The notes: generated from the sequence alone by a model not told the origin. A stretch of DNA of 64,000 nucleotides from Pseudomonas sp. Leaf58 (GCF_003627215.1 NZ_CP032678.1:1-64000), one strand, 5' to 3'; positions 1-8,968 are shown, numbered from the stretch's first letter. A program made the numbers and translations.

Positions 1-819
1 ATGAAGCAAACGATGGTAATAAGCCTGGTGAACCATAAAGGTGGTGTTGGTAAATCCACCAGCTCGATCAACTTAGGGGCGGCCCTGGCATTCGCCAATA
101 AGTCAGTGGTGATCATCGATGCGGATCCGCAGATGAACACTACAACGCATCTGTTGCCGCACCTGGTCGGCCTTGAAAGCACCGTGACCCTGTCGATGCT
201 GCTCTTCAACCCCAGCGTTGAAATTCAAGATGCCGTCCAGGAAACAAACGTGCCGAACCTATACATGATCATGGCGGATCGTGATTTAGAAATGCTGCTG
301 GAATCCAACAAGCACCGCTGGATGAAGCCCTTTGAACTCCTGAGCGATCGCATCGCGCTGCTCGACGGAGAAGTTGACTTCATCATTATTGACTGTCCAC
401 CGAACTTGGGGCTGGCAGTCGAAAACGCGCTAGTTGCTTCAACCCATTTCATCACGCCAATCGACGACTCGGCCTATTCCGAACTGGGTCTAATCCCGCT
501 TGAAGACAACATGCTCAGGAAGGTGTCCCAGGTCAACAAGGGGCTATCGTGCCTTGGCGTGTTGCCAGTGATGATGAAGAAAGGTACTGCGCTCGACAGC
601 AACATCCAGGATAAGGTGACATTTGGCAACATGAAGATGCCGAAAATGGATATTTCCATCCCATTTCGCCAACAAGTACGCAACAACACCCATACGGGCG
701 AGCTGGTCGCCAGCGCCGTGGCCAGGACGGACATCGCCAAAGCCTACAAGGCCTTGGCCAACTTTGTCATTGCCAGTAAGGAGAAATGGTTGAACCAAGC
801 AGGGGAGGGGGTCGCATGA
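1..819 (+). CDS. parA: ParA-type partition ATPase
   Basis: A 272-residue Walker-type ATPase of the ParA/Soj/MinD family. It powers plasmid segregation by binding non-specific DNA in its ATP form and being released by ParB. The deviant Walker A motif KGGVGKST is at residues 13-20, the Walker A' stretch IIDADPQ at about 38-44, and the Walker B stretch FIIIDCPP near residue 130. There is no N-terminal helix-turn-helix, so it belongs to the short chromosomal/type Ib-like class rather than P1-type ParA. The reading frame begins at the first base of the window; the ATG gives a normal N-terminus, but an upstream start cannot be excluded. It overlaps parB by 4 bases (ATGA), so the two are translationally coupled. 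Confidence 0.93.
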   Translation: MKQTMVISLVNHKGGVGKSTSSINLGAALAFANKSVVIIDADPQMNTTTHLLPHLVGLESTVTLSMLLFNPSVEIQDAVQETNVPNLYMIMADRDLEMLLESNKHRWMKPFELLSDRIALLDGEVDFIIIDCPPNLGLAVENALVASTHFITPIDDSAYSELGLIPLEDNMLRKVSQVNKGLSCLGVLPVMMKKGTALDSNIQDKVTFGNMKMPKMDISIPFRQQVRNNTHTGELVASAVARTDIAKAYKALANFVIASKEKWLNQAGEGVA

Positions 820-1748
820 CCATGAACTTGAAGGATAAATTGACTGCCAAGAGTGCTGATCTGATCGGCAGGATTGCCGAGGTATCGAGCAATCTCCATG
901 AAGAGCCTAAGCAATGGGAGAAAATCCATACCCTGGACTGCTCGCGGATCCTGCCTAACCCCTATCAGTATCGATTGTACTTCTCCGAGGAAAAAATCGA
1001 AGAGCTGATGGAGGCCTTCGACAAGGATGGTCAGCTTCAGCCGATTGGTGTTCGCCGCGTTGGAGACAACTACCAGATCATCTTTGGCGAGCATCGCTGG
1101 CGGGCCGCCACCCGGCGAAATGGGAAGGTTTTGGCCATCATCAGAGAAGTCACTGATGAGCAAATGGCCTCGATGTGCTTTGGTGAAAACAAGCAGCGCT
1201 CGAACCCTTCGGCTTACGAAGATTACCGGGCCATTGTCATCCAACGACAGATGGGTAAGACGCCGAAAGAGATCATGGCATCCCTGCAGCTGAGGAACCA
1301 GGATTACTACAAGCTCGATGCCTTCTCTAAATTTCCTGAACCAGTCATCCAGTATATCGAAAAAAACCTGACGGTCATTGGGAAGACCGAAGCAGAGGCC
1401 CTCAGCCAGTTTTTGACTGATGACAAGGGTCGTTATGATTCAGGAAAATTCACGGAAGTTGTCCTGGATGCCATGGACAGGTTTGTTCACGGCAACATCA
1501 AAACCAGAAAGCAGTTGATTTCTTACGTTGAGGCCAATCTCAAAATCAAGACCGAAAAGCCCGCGAGGACTTCGCCTAAAAGAGTTGATTTGGAACCAAA
1601 GTCAGAACCCGTCAGCTTTGAGGGTAAACCGGTTGGGACACTGACACACTCATCGACAACACTAACCTTGTCGTTGAACAAGGAGGAGTTGCCGCAAGAC
1701 AAAATTCAGGAATTCCACGATTTCGTCGAAAAATTCCTGAAGTCCTGA
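816..1748 (+). CDS. parB: ParB/Spo0J-like partition protein
   Basis: A 310-residue centromere-binding CTPase-type ParB. The box I motif GEHRWRA lies near residue 91 and the box II motif ENKQRSNPSAYE near 127, followed by the helix-turn-helix region. The C-terminal part, after a charged proline-containing linker, probably dimerises. The ATG at 816 overlaps the parA stop and has a strong purine-rich ribosome site (aggggagggg). A start 30 bases upstream is possible but lies well inside parA. No parS inverted repeat was recognised by eye nearby, so the centromere is not located. Confidence 0.9.
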   Translation: MTMNLKDKLTAKSADLIGRIAEVSSNLHEEPKQWEKIHTLDCSRILPNPYQYRLYFSEEKIEELMEAFDKDGQLQPIGVRRVGDNYQIIFGEHRWRAATRRNGKVLAIIREVTDEQMASMCFGENKQRSNPSAYEDYRAIVIQRQMGKTPKEIMASLQLRNQDYYKLDAFSKFPEPVIQYIEKNLTVIGKTEAEALSQFLTDDKGRYDSGKFTEVVLDAMDRFVHGNIKTRKQLISYVEANLKIKTEKPARTSPKRVDLEPKSEPVSFEGKPVGTLTHSSTTLTLSLNKEELPQDKIQEFHDFVEKFLKS

Positions 1749-1753
1749 AGCAG

Positions 1754-1774
1754 GGCCGCTTAGGCGGCCTTTCT
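1754..1774 (+). terminator. Rho-independent terminator after parAB
   Basis: GGCCGC (1754-1759) and GCGGCC (1764-1769) form a 6-bp stem with a 4-base loop, followed by TTTCT. It lies 5 bases after the parB stop, and the facing minus-strand gene ends inside it. Confidence 0.7.
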
Positions 1775-2443
1775 CCGCTTCGAATCGGCGGCAACTGCCA
1801 GTGCCAGGGCATCAATCATCTCCGCGCCATAGCGCGCACGGAGGAGGGTGAAGGCATGGTGCTGCCCATTGTTGCCGTACGCTTCAGCGAATCTCATCCG
1901 CAGGGATCTGGCCTTACCACATTGGCGTGAGAAATACGCCTTTGACTTCATCAACGCATGGTTGACACGTCCAAACCAATCCTTCATCTCGTTCGCCCTG
2001 GACGCATTCAGCGCCATCTGGTTCAGCATTGACGATTGATCCTGGAAGGACGATTCGAGCTTGCGGTAACAAGTCTCAATCGACTGAAGAATGACGGCAG
2101 GGCAGTCGTAGCCTTCGACCTTAAAGGCTTGGCCTGCCAATTCATGCTGAAACTCAGCATTCATTTCCGGGTGGAGGAGGGCAAATGCCTCCAAAACCCG
2201 AGTTTCGAAATGGAGTTGTTTTCGAGCCTTGGTGACCGCTTCAGCATCCATGATCCGGTAGCGAAGCATGGCTCTAGCAAAACGAAGCTCTTCAAGCCTC
2301 AGGTGGGCGCCAGGGCCAGAATTAGCGAGGGTGGAGCCAGCCTGCAGAAACTCGGCAATTTCGGATTCTACCTCCTGTTCCTGGGCGATAAGCTGCCCCT
2401 GAAGCCTGATCAACGAGGAAAATGGAGAGTTCAGCAAATCCAT
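1760..2443 (-). CDS. Hypothetical alpha-helical protein
   Basis: About 227 residues, family not recognised. The sequence is strongly helical with heptad-like Leu/Ala/Glu spacing in the first third (EQEVESEIAEF, LRLEELRFARAML), no signal peptide and no membrane segment. The C-terminus is basic (SKRRKAA). The ATG at 2443 is preferred over the one at 2452 because AGGA sits 8 bases before it. A TATATTGAC element lies about 15-23 bases upstream. The gene converges on parAB and is transcribed alone. No function is proposed. Confidence 0.7.
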   Translation of the reverse strand: MDLLNSPFSSLIRLQGQLIAQEQEVESEIAEFLQAGSTLANSGPGAHLRLEELRFARAMLRYRIMDAEAVTKARKQLHFETRVLEAFALLHPEMNAEFQHELAGQAFKVEGYDCPAVILQSIETCYRKLESSFQDQSSMLNQMALNASRANEMKDWFGRVNHALMKSKAYFSRQCGKARSLRMRFAEAYGNNGQHHAFTLLRARYGAEMIDALALAVAADSKRRKAA

Positions 2444-2457
2444 GGAGAGCATCCTGT

Positions 2458-2499
2458 GTCAATATACGCTTAAATTAAATCGCAATTCTCACCAATATA
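2458..2499 (-). promoter_or_regulatory. TATATTGAC element, with a second TATATTGG copy
   Basis: Read on the minus strand, TATATTGAC (2466-2458) ends about 15 bases before the ATG at 2443 and is preceded by TTTAAGCG. A second copy, TATATTGG, lies at 2499-2492. The spacing to the start is too short for TTGACA to act as a -35 box here, so TATATT is more likely a -10-type element. Confidence 0.5.
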
Positions 2500-2575
2500 C
2501 AAGTAAATCGTGTTGAAACGGCTAAAGCTCCCTGCCAATCTGTAGCTGAAATCTCGCACGCAGGGGGACATAATA

Positions 2576-3181
2576 ATGGATAGCCCTAGACTAGACGCCA
2601 CCCAGCTCAATATTGGGCCTGATAATGGCGCGATTATGGTTACCCACAAGCCTAAATTTTTCTGGGTTGATCTTACAACTCGGCCTGGTATCGCGCTGAC
2701 TTATGCGATTGATACCAAGGATTGCTGGGGCCCAAAAGGCTTTGATCCGGGCAAAGCTGTACTGGACAAGCAAATGCCACGACCGCTGTCCATGAAGACG
2801 TTTGCTGACGAATTCATGGTGTCTGATATCGATGATGCAGGGAAATCCGGCGTCTATTACATCCAGACAGGAGTGCGATACGCCGTGCGGATGGGCTGCG
2901 ATTTCTGCGTGCACAATTTTGACCACACCGAATGGCCCAGTGGCAATAAGGGTGATTGGCTGGTCACCAACGGCGAGATGAAAATGCCCGTCTCCGCCAA
3001 ATCGTTCGAGCAGAAATTCGTCAGGGTGGATTCGTTCAACGCCATGCTGAAAATGGATGGGCCAAGCTGGGCGCGTGATGATTTTGGGTTGCCGATGAAA
3101 GATCAGCGCCGGATGCCTGCTCCGGACAACGTGGTGCCTTTCAGGCGCAGGGAAAGCGCGGTATCGCAGCTAGGGCTCTAA
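2576..3181 (+). CDS. Hypothetical protein, possible PGDYG-type domain
   Basis: 201 residues. The start is supported by the ribosome site AGGGGGAC about 8 bases upstream. The middle part, with GDWLVTNGEMKMPVSAKSF near residues 126-145, resembles the small PGDYG domain (pattern GDxLVTN..G..+P+....F) known from bacterial and phage proteins of unknown role. This resemblance is from memory and tentative. There is no signal peptide or membrane helix. It stands alone between two minus-strand genes. Confidence 0.65.
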   Translation: MDSPRLDATQLNIGPDNGAIMVTHKPKFFWVDLTTRPGIALTYAIDTKDCWGPKGFDPGKAVLDKQMPRPLSMKTFADEFMVSDIDDAGKSGVYYIQTGVRYAVRMGCDFCVHNFDHTEWPSGNKGDWLVTNGEMKMPVSAKSFEQKFVRVDSFNAMLKMDGPSWARDDFGLPMKDQRRMPAPDNVVPFRRRESAVSQLGL

Positions 3182-3208
3182 CAACCCCGGCTGCGACGGA
3201 GAGAAGGC

Positions 3209-3484
3209 TTAGAACTTGTCTTTGAAGGCCTTCAGCGGTTTTGCGCTCGGAACGATCTTTTCAGGGATCTGGATCGCTGCACCGGTCGCGGGGTTTTTGC
3301 CGGTGCGGGCCTTACGGGTGACCAGTTTAACGGTGGCAATGCCTGGCAGAGTGACAGCTTGATCGTCACTGGCCTTGATTTGTGCCACCAGCACATCCGG
3401 CAGGCTTTTCAGCACAGCCTTGATGGAGGCTTTCGGCAGAGAAGTCGCTTGGGCGAGATCGTCAATCAATTGTTGTTGGCTCAT
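3209..3484 (-). CDS. HU/IHF-family histone-like protein
   Basis: 91 residues, the normal length for HU/IHF. The family signature is clear in the C-terminal half: GKNPATGAAIQIP followed by a charged end with VPSAKPLKAFKDKF. The N-terminal helical dimerisation part (MSQQQLIDDLAQATSLPKAS) also fits. Such proteins bend DNA and compact nucleoids; a plasmid copy may offset titration of host HU or serve replication. GAGGA precedes the ATG. It lies 16 bases downstream of the sigma-like gene on the same strand, probably as one operon. Confidence 0.9.
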   Translation of the reverse strand: MSQQQLIDDLAQATSLPKASIKAVLKSLPDVLVAQIKASDDQAVTLPGIATVKLVTRKARTGKNPATGAAIQIPEKIVPSAKPLKAFKDKF

Positions 3485-3500
3485 ATTACATCCTCATTGG

Positions 3501-4199
3501 TCATGCGCAGAGTGCGCTTTTCATGGCTGCCAGGGAAAGCTTGGCAGTTTTATCAAAATCGTATCGGCTGATGTCATGATCGGTAAGGTAGTTCGAGGCA
3601 CCGTCGTACACCTGATGTTCGCCAATTTTTATGAGTAAAGCAGCTTTTCCGAGGGCTGGCAATCGCTCAAAGGCCTGGCCCACGCGCTGGATTTCGGTTT
3701 GCATGATAACCAGATCCTCGACGCTATGACCATGGTTTTCACTCACCGTGTCCAGAGGCAAGACATCCGTCATCTCAAATAGACTTGTGGCGAGGGTAAG
3801 GTCGATATCCAGGCTTTCGCTGATCGCCTCCAAGCTGTATTTCTGGGAAAGCCCGCGCACCTTCCAGGCCAGATCGCGCATCCGGGTCGGCATGGACAGC
3901 TTGATCAGGGAGCTTCGCAAAAAACGCTCGATGTAGGCGCGTATCCAGGGCACAGCATAGGTCGAGAAGCTGAAGCCCAGTTCCACATTGAATTTCTCCA
4001 GTGCACGATACATACCCATCAGACCTTCCTGGACGATGTCATCATGCTCAGAGGACAGCCTCGGGTTGCAAAGGTAGCATTGAGCGATTTTGGTAACCAG
4101 TAGTCGGTTCTGAATCAGGAAGATATTCTGGCTACGGCGACAGCCCTGCTTCGCTGCCATGAAAATTTCCGGCTTGCTACGGGTTCCGAATGCACTCAT
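3501..4199 (-). CDS. Sigma-70 family factor with intact region 2, degenerate region 4
   Basis: About 232 residues. Region 2 is well preserved at roughly residues 40-105 (DDIVQEGLMGMYRALEKF, then FSFSTYAVPWIRAYIERFLR), the core-binding and -10-melting part of group 3 sigma factors of the RpoH/RpoS type. Downstream there is region 3-like sequence, but no convincing region 4 helix-turn-helix: the C-terminus (YLTDHDISRYDFDKTAKLSL) is divergent. It may recognise -10 elements alone or work with a partner. ATG 4199 is chosen over 4205 because AAGG is correctly spaced only from 4199. It has its own consensus promoter, shared divergently with the gene at 4341, and is followed by the HU-like gene. Confidence 0.8.
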   Translation of the reverse strand: MSAFGTRSKPEIFMAAKQGCRRSQNIFLIQNRLLVTKIAQCYLCNPRLSSEHDDIVQEGLMGMYRALEKFNVELGFSFSTYAVPWIRAYIERFLRSSLIKLSMPTRMRDLAWKVRGLSQKYSLEAISESLDIDLTLATSLFEMTDVLPLDTVSENHGHSVEDLVIMQTEIQRVGQAFERLPALGKAALLIKIGEHQVYDGASNYLTDHDISRYDFDKTAKLSLAAMKSALCA

Positions 4200-4229
4200 G
4201 ACCATCCATCCTTTCGATCAGTTTTTTCG

Positions 4230-4271
4230 AATATAATGTAAATTGACAAACTGTCAAGGCCTGGATATATT
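4230..4271. promoter_or_regulatory. Divergent consensus promoter pair with palindromic core
   Basis: Rightward: TTGACA (4243-4248), 17-base spacer, TATATT (4266-4271), reading to the gene at 4341. Leftward: TTGACA (4257-4252 on the minus strand), 16-base spacer, TATATT (4235-4230), reading to the sigma-like gene. The two -35 boxes form the palindrome TTGACAaacTGTCAA (4243-4257), so one regulator bound there would control both directions. Confidence 0.75.
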
Positions 4272-4340
4272 TTTCTCGTTGTATCCCCCCTTTCTTCTAA
4301 TTCATAGTGAAGAAAAGAAATAATTTGAAGTGGTCAAAAA

Positions 4341-5264
4341 ATGGCTCGCGAAAAATCCAAACACCGAAAAGCGGCAGCGGCTACAGAGCTTGTCTATGGT
4401 TTTCCTGGAAACCTGTTGTCGAAATGGGAAGCGGAGCTCATTGATGAGAACCAGGGCCTCTACAAGGTGCACCGTAAGAACGGAAGCACCCGCATGGTCA
4501 AGCTCGATCAAAGCATCGAAACGCTGAACGGATCCACCATCGTGTCAAAAAACCCTAACGGCACCCTGATCGTTGGCGAGCACAGTGTGCTGATCGGGCG
4601 GAATCTCAAGCATGGGTTTCAGGCACGGGCCATGGGCAGGGGTAGCGTGACGTTCCTGCTCAAAAGTGACGACGATAAAACCCTGGGGAAGGTGACTGTC
4701 GGTCAATCCTTCAACGGAGTGCCGGTGACCTTGATTGCCCCACATCTGCTCAAAGTAGGTGAGGACATCTATCCTGTTACACCGAAACTGCAGGAAACCA
4801 AGCTGCTGGTGTATAAGACACCGCTGGAGAATGGCTACCTGTCTTATATCAACGTGATAGAGCCAGACAACCCTAGGAACGGCGACGATGGCACGCCGGG
4901 CACCTTTGTACCCCCTGCGTCGCCACAAGACCCTGGTATGTTCTATGAGGAATTTGCTGGCCAGAAAGTCCTGACTGGCCAGTTCTGGCTAGAGAAGGGC
5001 GATCAGCGACTGACCTTTCACGGTCGCGATGGCGCTACGGCCCTGGAGGAAATTCGGGTCAAGAAAACCATGCAGGCAGCGCTGGAAATGGCGGTCTCCG
5101 TGGGCATCGACCCCATGGAGTACCACGAATACAAGGAAGCCCACGATCAACTTAAGGTGCTGCAGGAGCGCTGGATTAAAAAATCTATGTATGTGCTCGA
5201 TGGGGCCGAAATCTTCAAACCCCACGACATGCGTGCCGTCATCCAGTCTGGCATGGGCTTCTGA
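4341..5264 (+). CDS. Hypothetical protein, beta-rich N-terminal part
   Basis: 307 residues, not recognised. The N-terminus is basic (MAREKSKHRKAAAA). The central 250 residues alternate short hydrophobic stretches and turns, suggesting beta-rich structure. A low-complexity loop with NGDDGTPGTFVPPASPQDP lies near residues 183-203. The end is helical, with a conserved-looking acidic/amide patch (YHEYKEAHDQLKVLQERW). There is no signal peptide or membrane segment. It is driven by the consensus promoter at 4243-4271 and ends at a bidirectional-looking hairpin. Confidence 0.7.
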   Translation: MAREKSKHRKAAAATELVYGFPGNLLSKWEAELIDENQGLYKVHRKNGSTRMVKLDQSIETLNGSTIVSKNPNGTLIVGEHSVLIGRNLKHGFQARAMGRGSVTFLLKSDDDKTLGKVTVGQSFNGVPVTLIAPHLLKVGEDIYPVTPKLQETKLLVYKTPLENGYLSYINVIEPDNPRNGDDGTPGTFVPPASPQDPGMFYEEFAGQKVLTGQFWLEKGDQRLTFHGRDGATALEEIRVKKTMQAALEMAVSVGIDPMEYHEYKEAHDQLKVLQERWIKKSMYVLDGAEIFKPHDMRAVIQSGMGF

Positions 5265-5270
5265 AGCCTT

Positions 5271-5292
5271 GGGGCTAAGCCAAGCCCCTTTT
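5271..5292 (+). terminator. Terminator between convergent genes
   Basis: GGGGCT (5271-5276) and AGCCCC (5283-5288) form the stem, followed by TTTT. It follows the stop of the + strand gene by 7 bases and contains the stop codon of the facing minus-strand gene. Confidence 0.65.
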
Positions 5293-7284
5293 CGCCAGGA
5301 AGCCTGCGAGGCCCTTCGGTTTCTTCCCTGGCGCCTGTGGAGGTGCTGCAGGCTCCATCTTATCCACGATGACTTCTGGCTGCTCCAGCCCATCAGCCTC
5401 AGCGCCAGAAGTCAGCATTTGTGGCTCCAATTCGGGCTCAAATTCAAGCGCAGGCGAGGGTTCTGATACCAGCGCCGGCTCACCCACGCCCAAAAGCTCC
5501 ATGACAGGAGCAGAAACTGGTGGTACAGCAGGAGTGCCGCCCTCTGGCACTGCCATTTCAGCTTCCGCAGGCACCATGGTAGCATTGCCTGATTCGATTG
5601 GGGTGGGCTGCATTTCCGATTCCGGGGTCAATACAGGCTCGTCATCGCTGCCAAAAGCCCAGGATGCATCCGGCTCATCCAACGCGACTTCCGAAGGATG
5701 GTCGTTAACAGGATCCAGGGCGGGCTCATCATCCATTACCATGATCATGACACCACCGTCCTCACACGCTGTGGCCTGCTCACTTGGCGACTCCACGATA
5801 ATTGCAGCGACTGGCGCTGGAAGCTGTGCTGGGGCAGGTTTGTTGTCAAAATCAAACGCCTGATCGGCAACGGATTCGCTTGAGGCGGGCATAGCGGAGC
5901 TGAGCTCCGGCACCAAGCTTGGAGGCTCGCTGTCAACGCCGGGGGAGGGCGAGACTTCAGTGATGTCATCGACAATCACCAGTTCGTCGAGCATTTCCGG
6001 GTCAGTGGCAAATGTGAAGGTGCCAGCATCAAGCGCCGTAGTCTCCTGCGGGGCATCTGGATCAGATTCTTCGACCGTCAGGTCATGCAGCATCGGAAGG
6101 TCATTCTCATCGATCAGCACCCTGGTCGGTTCAAACCAGCTTGGGAAGAACATCGGAGCCTTGAAATTAAGCCCAGCAACGATCTTTTCTACCACTTCGC
6201 CTGGTTCATCGCCCGCCTCGCCAACAACCTGCGCCAGGAAGTCCCCATGCTCATTGAGCTTCATTGCTGGCCCCATGGGGCCGCCCAAAGGGTGAACCCT
6301 AAGCAGCAAGGGGCTGCCATCGTGCAAACTTTGAGAGGCCGCCAACAGTGAAAGCTCAGCGCGCCCGCCAGGGTAGTACTGCTGCTTCAGCTTTTGGAAA
6401 TTCTTGGGCTCGCCATAGAACTTCTTGAAAACCTGGCCGGCGATATGGCATTCAACGGGCATGATCACCAGGCTCACGTCGTCGCCGATACCTGCAAGCT
6501 CTGGAATCAATTTGTGCAGCCAAGAGACGATTTCTGCGCCGTTTTGATAGCGCCTGTCTCTTGGGTTCCAGATGGGAATCAGCTCCGCGTCAATTTCGGG
6601 CAGGTACTTACCGCTGCTCAGTCTTGCTCGTACAAAAACACCGGTCACAGTGCTGTTGGTACCGCCCGTGTTGATGACATCAATGATCCACTGCTCCCAA
6701 GCTTTGGTGTCTGCGCTTGGAAACATCCGGGTGCGGGCATATTGGTAAAGTCGAAGAGAGTAGGCGAACCGCGTGGCGTCATTGAGGTCTTGTTCAAGCC
6801 TGACCACTCGGGCTTCCCAGCCAATCGGCTTGGCTTGCTGCAGGGCCTCGATGTCTGTACGGATGCCACGATTACGTGATGTTTCTTCGGCAACATGAAT
6901 GCGACCGATGCCGATAATAGGGGCAGGAGAGTCACCATCAGCCACCAGGCGGTACGCCCAGCGTGCAATATAGCTGGTAATGCCTTTTCGGTTTTCCCCG
7001 TCAGGTTCGCAGCCTGTAAACAGAAGGATGCCCTGTCGATTTGTCGGAGAATTGTCGGGGGTGGCAATGCACGCATTCTTGGCCCCATAGTCTTCCCGCG
7101 CAAACTCTGCGATGCTCGGCGTGCCATCGCGACTGGCATATTTGCTGGCCACGCGCAGCTTTACGTTGACCTCCTCGCCGTCTGCAGTGACCCCTTGCAC
7201 CGAATGCAGAGACTCGTCCCCGCGCTTGTTGTAGCTATGGGGGTACAGGATGATGTTCTCAGGGGATGACGTATTGCTAGGCAT
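5275..7284 (-). CDS. Large hypothetical protein with long acidic tail
   Basis: 669 residues, not recognised. The first 400 residues look like a folded, mixed alpha/beta protein (GILLFTGCEPDG, WEQWIIDVINTGGTNSTVTGVFVRARL, YYPGGRAELSLLA). From about residue 410 to 640 it turns into a low-complexity acidic Pro/Glu/Ala/Val-rich tail, and it ends in a short basic segment (KKPKGLAGFLAKRGLA). This architecture, an ordered head, a disordered acidic tail and a basic tip, is often seen in scaffolding or DNA-associated proteins, but no family can be named. A degenerate copy of the recurrent element (AAATTGACA) lies directly before the ATG. Confidence 0.7.
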   Translation of the reverse strand: MPSNTSSPENIILYPHSYNKRGDESLHSVQGVTADGEEVNVKLRVASKYASRDGTPSIAEFAREDYGAKNACIATPDNSPTNRQGILLFTGCEPDGENRKGITSYIARWAYRLVADGDSPAPIIGIGRIHVAEETSRNRGIRTDIEALQQAKPIGWEARVVRLEQDLNDATRFAYSLRLYQYARTRMFPSADTKAWEQWIIDVINTGGTNSTVTGVFVRARLSSGKYLPEIDAELIPIWNPRDRRYQNGAEIVSWLHKLIPELAGIGDDVSLVIMPVECHIAGQVFKKFYGEPKNFQKLKQQYYPGGRAELSLLAASQSLHDGSPLLLRVHPLGGPMGPAMKLNEHGDFLAQVVGEAGDEPGEVVEKIVAGLNFKAPMFFPSWFEPTRVLIDENDLPMLHDLTVEESDPDAPQETTALDAGTFTFATDPEMLDELVIVDDITEVSPSPGVDSEPPSLVPELSSAMPASSESVADQAFDFDNKPAPAQLPAPVAAIIVESPSEQATACEDGGVMIMVMDDEPALDPVNDHPSEVALDEPDASWAFGSDDEPVLTPESEMQPTPIESGNATMVPAEAEMAVPEGGTPAVPPVSAPVMELLGVGEPALVSEPSPALEFEPELEPQMLTSGAEADGLEQPEVIVDKMEPAAPPQAPGKKPKGLAGFLAKRGLA

Positions 7285-7369
7285 CGGTTGTCAATTTCCG
7301 TTTAAATCGTTAGACTGCGAGCCCATTTAGGCCTTTCCAATATTCTATGCAGTACAGGGTGAAAAATCC

Positions 7370-8098
7370 ATGCGCATTCCTGATGAGATTGCTTCGCTGA
7401 TCAGAGATCAGTTCCCGGCCTTCGATCAACGGGCAGTAGCACGGGAGCTCATTGACCTGATGCTGATGGCCCAGACGCCGGGCGAAATACCGTTCCAAAG
7501 CCAGGAATTGTCGCGCTCATGGGGCGTGGACGAGGCGCTGATCTGGGATGTGGTGAATGCCCTGACCGTGAAAGGGGTGATAGAGGTCGGCCAGGGAGTG
7601 GTTTCCAATGTGCTCATCTGCGTCGGCTTGAAGTCCTCGGCCAGCGCCGTGAAAAAACGCTCCAAGCGCCTGGACATGGATTCGGTCAAGAAAAAAGCGA
7701 TCCAAGCACGAGCTGCCGACCTCAAGCTCAAGGATGTCGGGCCTGCGGCCATCACGGAAATTTCGCGCCGAATCCCCTTTGAAGAGCGCAACATCGAACT
7801 GGACATGGGCTTTCAGGGGTGGCTGCCAACCGCGCTGTACGGCCTGGATGGGGCCATCTTCATCATCACCCCGGATCAACGCCAGCAGCTGGAGCTGGAA
7901 CACCCGACCGTGGACATGCAAGCCGCTTTCGCGCTGATGTACGATGATCTCAGGTCGGAGCGTCAATCCAGACCCACCGTGCCGAATGCCCCTTACTGGA
8001 TTCGGGAGTGGATCAAGAAGCACGGTGCAAACCTGGCCCGGCAGCAGGACGATGAAGCGCCTAACCTTGAAGACATGGTAATCGAGGCAGAATATTGA
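7370..8098 (+). CDS. Hypothetical protein, possible winged-helix/replication accessory
   Basis: 242 residues. Residues about 15-80 read like a winged-helix domain (QSQELSRSWGVDEALIWDVVNALTVKGVIEVG split by a turn), and the C-terminal piece (APYWIREWIKKHG) recalls DnaT/DnaD-type primosome accessory proteins. This is weak resemblance only. AGGGTG precedes the ATG. Its stop overlaps the next start (TGATG), so the pair is co-translated. Confidence 0.65.
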   Translation: MRIPDEIASLIRDQFPAFDQRAVARELIDLMLMAQTPGEIPFQSQELSRSWGVDEALIWDVVNALTVKGVIEVGQGVVSNVLICVGLKSSASAVKKRSKRLDMDSVKKKAIQARAADLKLKDVGPAAITEISRRIPFEERNIELDMGFQGWLPTALYGLDGAIFIITPDQRQQLELEHPTVDMQAAFALMYDDLRSERQSRPTVPNAPYWIREWIKKHGANLARQQDDEAPNLEDMVIEAEY

Positions 8099-8931
8099 TG
8101 AAAATCACCATTCCCCAGGAGTTGGCGGCGGAGTGCCGCACACTCGCAATGCAGGTCGAGCGTCGCTACGGAACCCCCATGTTCCGAAAAATGTACGGGG
8201 AAAGTACCGCCTACGCCAACGATTGCGCGCTTGGCTTCATGCGCTCGAACATCGATGCTCAATGTGTAAAAAATATCCGCAGTTGGCTGCTTCAGGGTTT
8301 GAAGCCATTTGCTGAATACCCGCCGAATCTTGAAATGCTGATCCAGATAGGTCGTGTCCTGAAAATCTGTCCTGTCACCGATGGGCAAGTTCAATATGCC
8401 GAGTTCTGGTACAAGCTCGATGCCCACTTCTGCCAGGGGTATGGTCGCTTCTGGCGATTGGACAGCACCATTGAAAGCCTCCAGCGTGAACGTGTCTGGC
8501 TGGCAGAATTCGAAAACGTTCAGGCATCCATCGGCGAGCTGGAGCAGGCCCTGAAAAAAATCCAGGCAAGCACAGTCTTCCGAAGCTTCCCGCCATCCCT
8601 GGAGCAGTTCAAGGGAGCGCTACTGTCGCATCGAAAGGGCGGGGCACCGCTGGTCGAAGATGCCTGGCTGTTGGCGCTTAGTGTTCGCCCTGGTCAACCG
8701 CTGCACCCATTGATCGTCAAGGCCCGCGCCAGGATCAGTGCCTTTGACCTGAACACCAATGGGAAGAGTCGTGAAAACGAGCAGCGTTTCAAGGATGCCT
8801 ACTTGAGCCTGTTGGTATCGGTGGAAGACAATGAACACTGGGATTTGTCAGGGGTGGTGCAGGAAGAAGAGGTTATTGAGTATGCCTCTACTGAAGACCT
8901 GCTAAGTACACTGCGCCAGTTAGGCAGCTAG
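8098..8931 (+). CDS. Hypothetical protein coupled to upstream gene
   Basis: 277 residues, not recognised. It begins at the ATG overlapping the previous stop; the TTG three bases earlier is less likely. The protein is soluble and mostly helical, with a tryptophan/tyrosine-rich middle (AEFWYKLDAHFCQGYGRFW) and a coiled-coil-like stretch around residues 130-160 (ESLQRERVWLAEF, IGELEQALKKI). The tight coupling suggests that it acts with the preceding gene product. Confidence 0.65.
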   Translation: MKITIPQELAAECRTLAMQVERRYGTPMFRKMYGESTAYANDCALGFMRSNIDAQCVKNIRSWLLQGLKPFAEYPPNLEMLIQIGRVLKICPVTDGQVQYAEFWYKLDAHFCQGYGRFWRLDSTIESLQRERVWLAEFENVQASIGELEQALKKIQASTVFRSFPPSLEQFKGALLSHRKGGAPLVEDAWLLALSVRPGQPLHPLIVKARARISAFDLNTNGKSRENEQRFKDAYLSLLVSVEDNEHWDLSGVVQEEEVIEYASTEDLLSTLRQLGS

Positions 8932-8949
8932 ACCACCCAGGCCGGCAAG

Positions 8950-8968
8950 GGTCGGATGTCGTCCGACC
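8950..8968. repeat. Perfect 7-bp hairpin
   Basis: GGTCGGA (8950-8956) and TCCGACC (8962-8968) pair around a TGTCG loop, between two convergent genes. No T tract follows on either strand, so it may be a REP-like element or a weak bidirectional terminator rather than a classic intrinsic terminator. Confidence 0.5.

Noticed and set aside
1..2575. parS centromere sites near parAB
   Set aside because: No clear 14-16 bp inverted repeat of the parS type was seen by eye; a motif search is needed before any claim.
8950..8968. Intrinsic terminator
   Set aside because: Good hairpin but no T tract on either strand; listed as a hairpin repeat instead.
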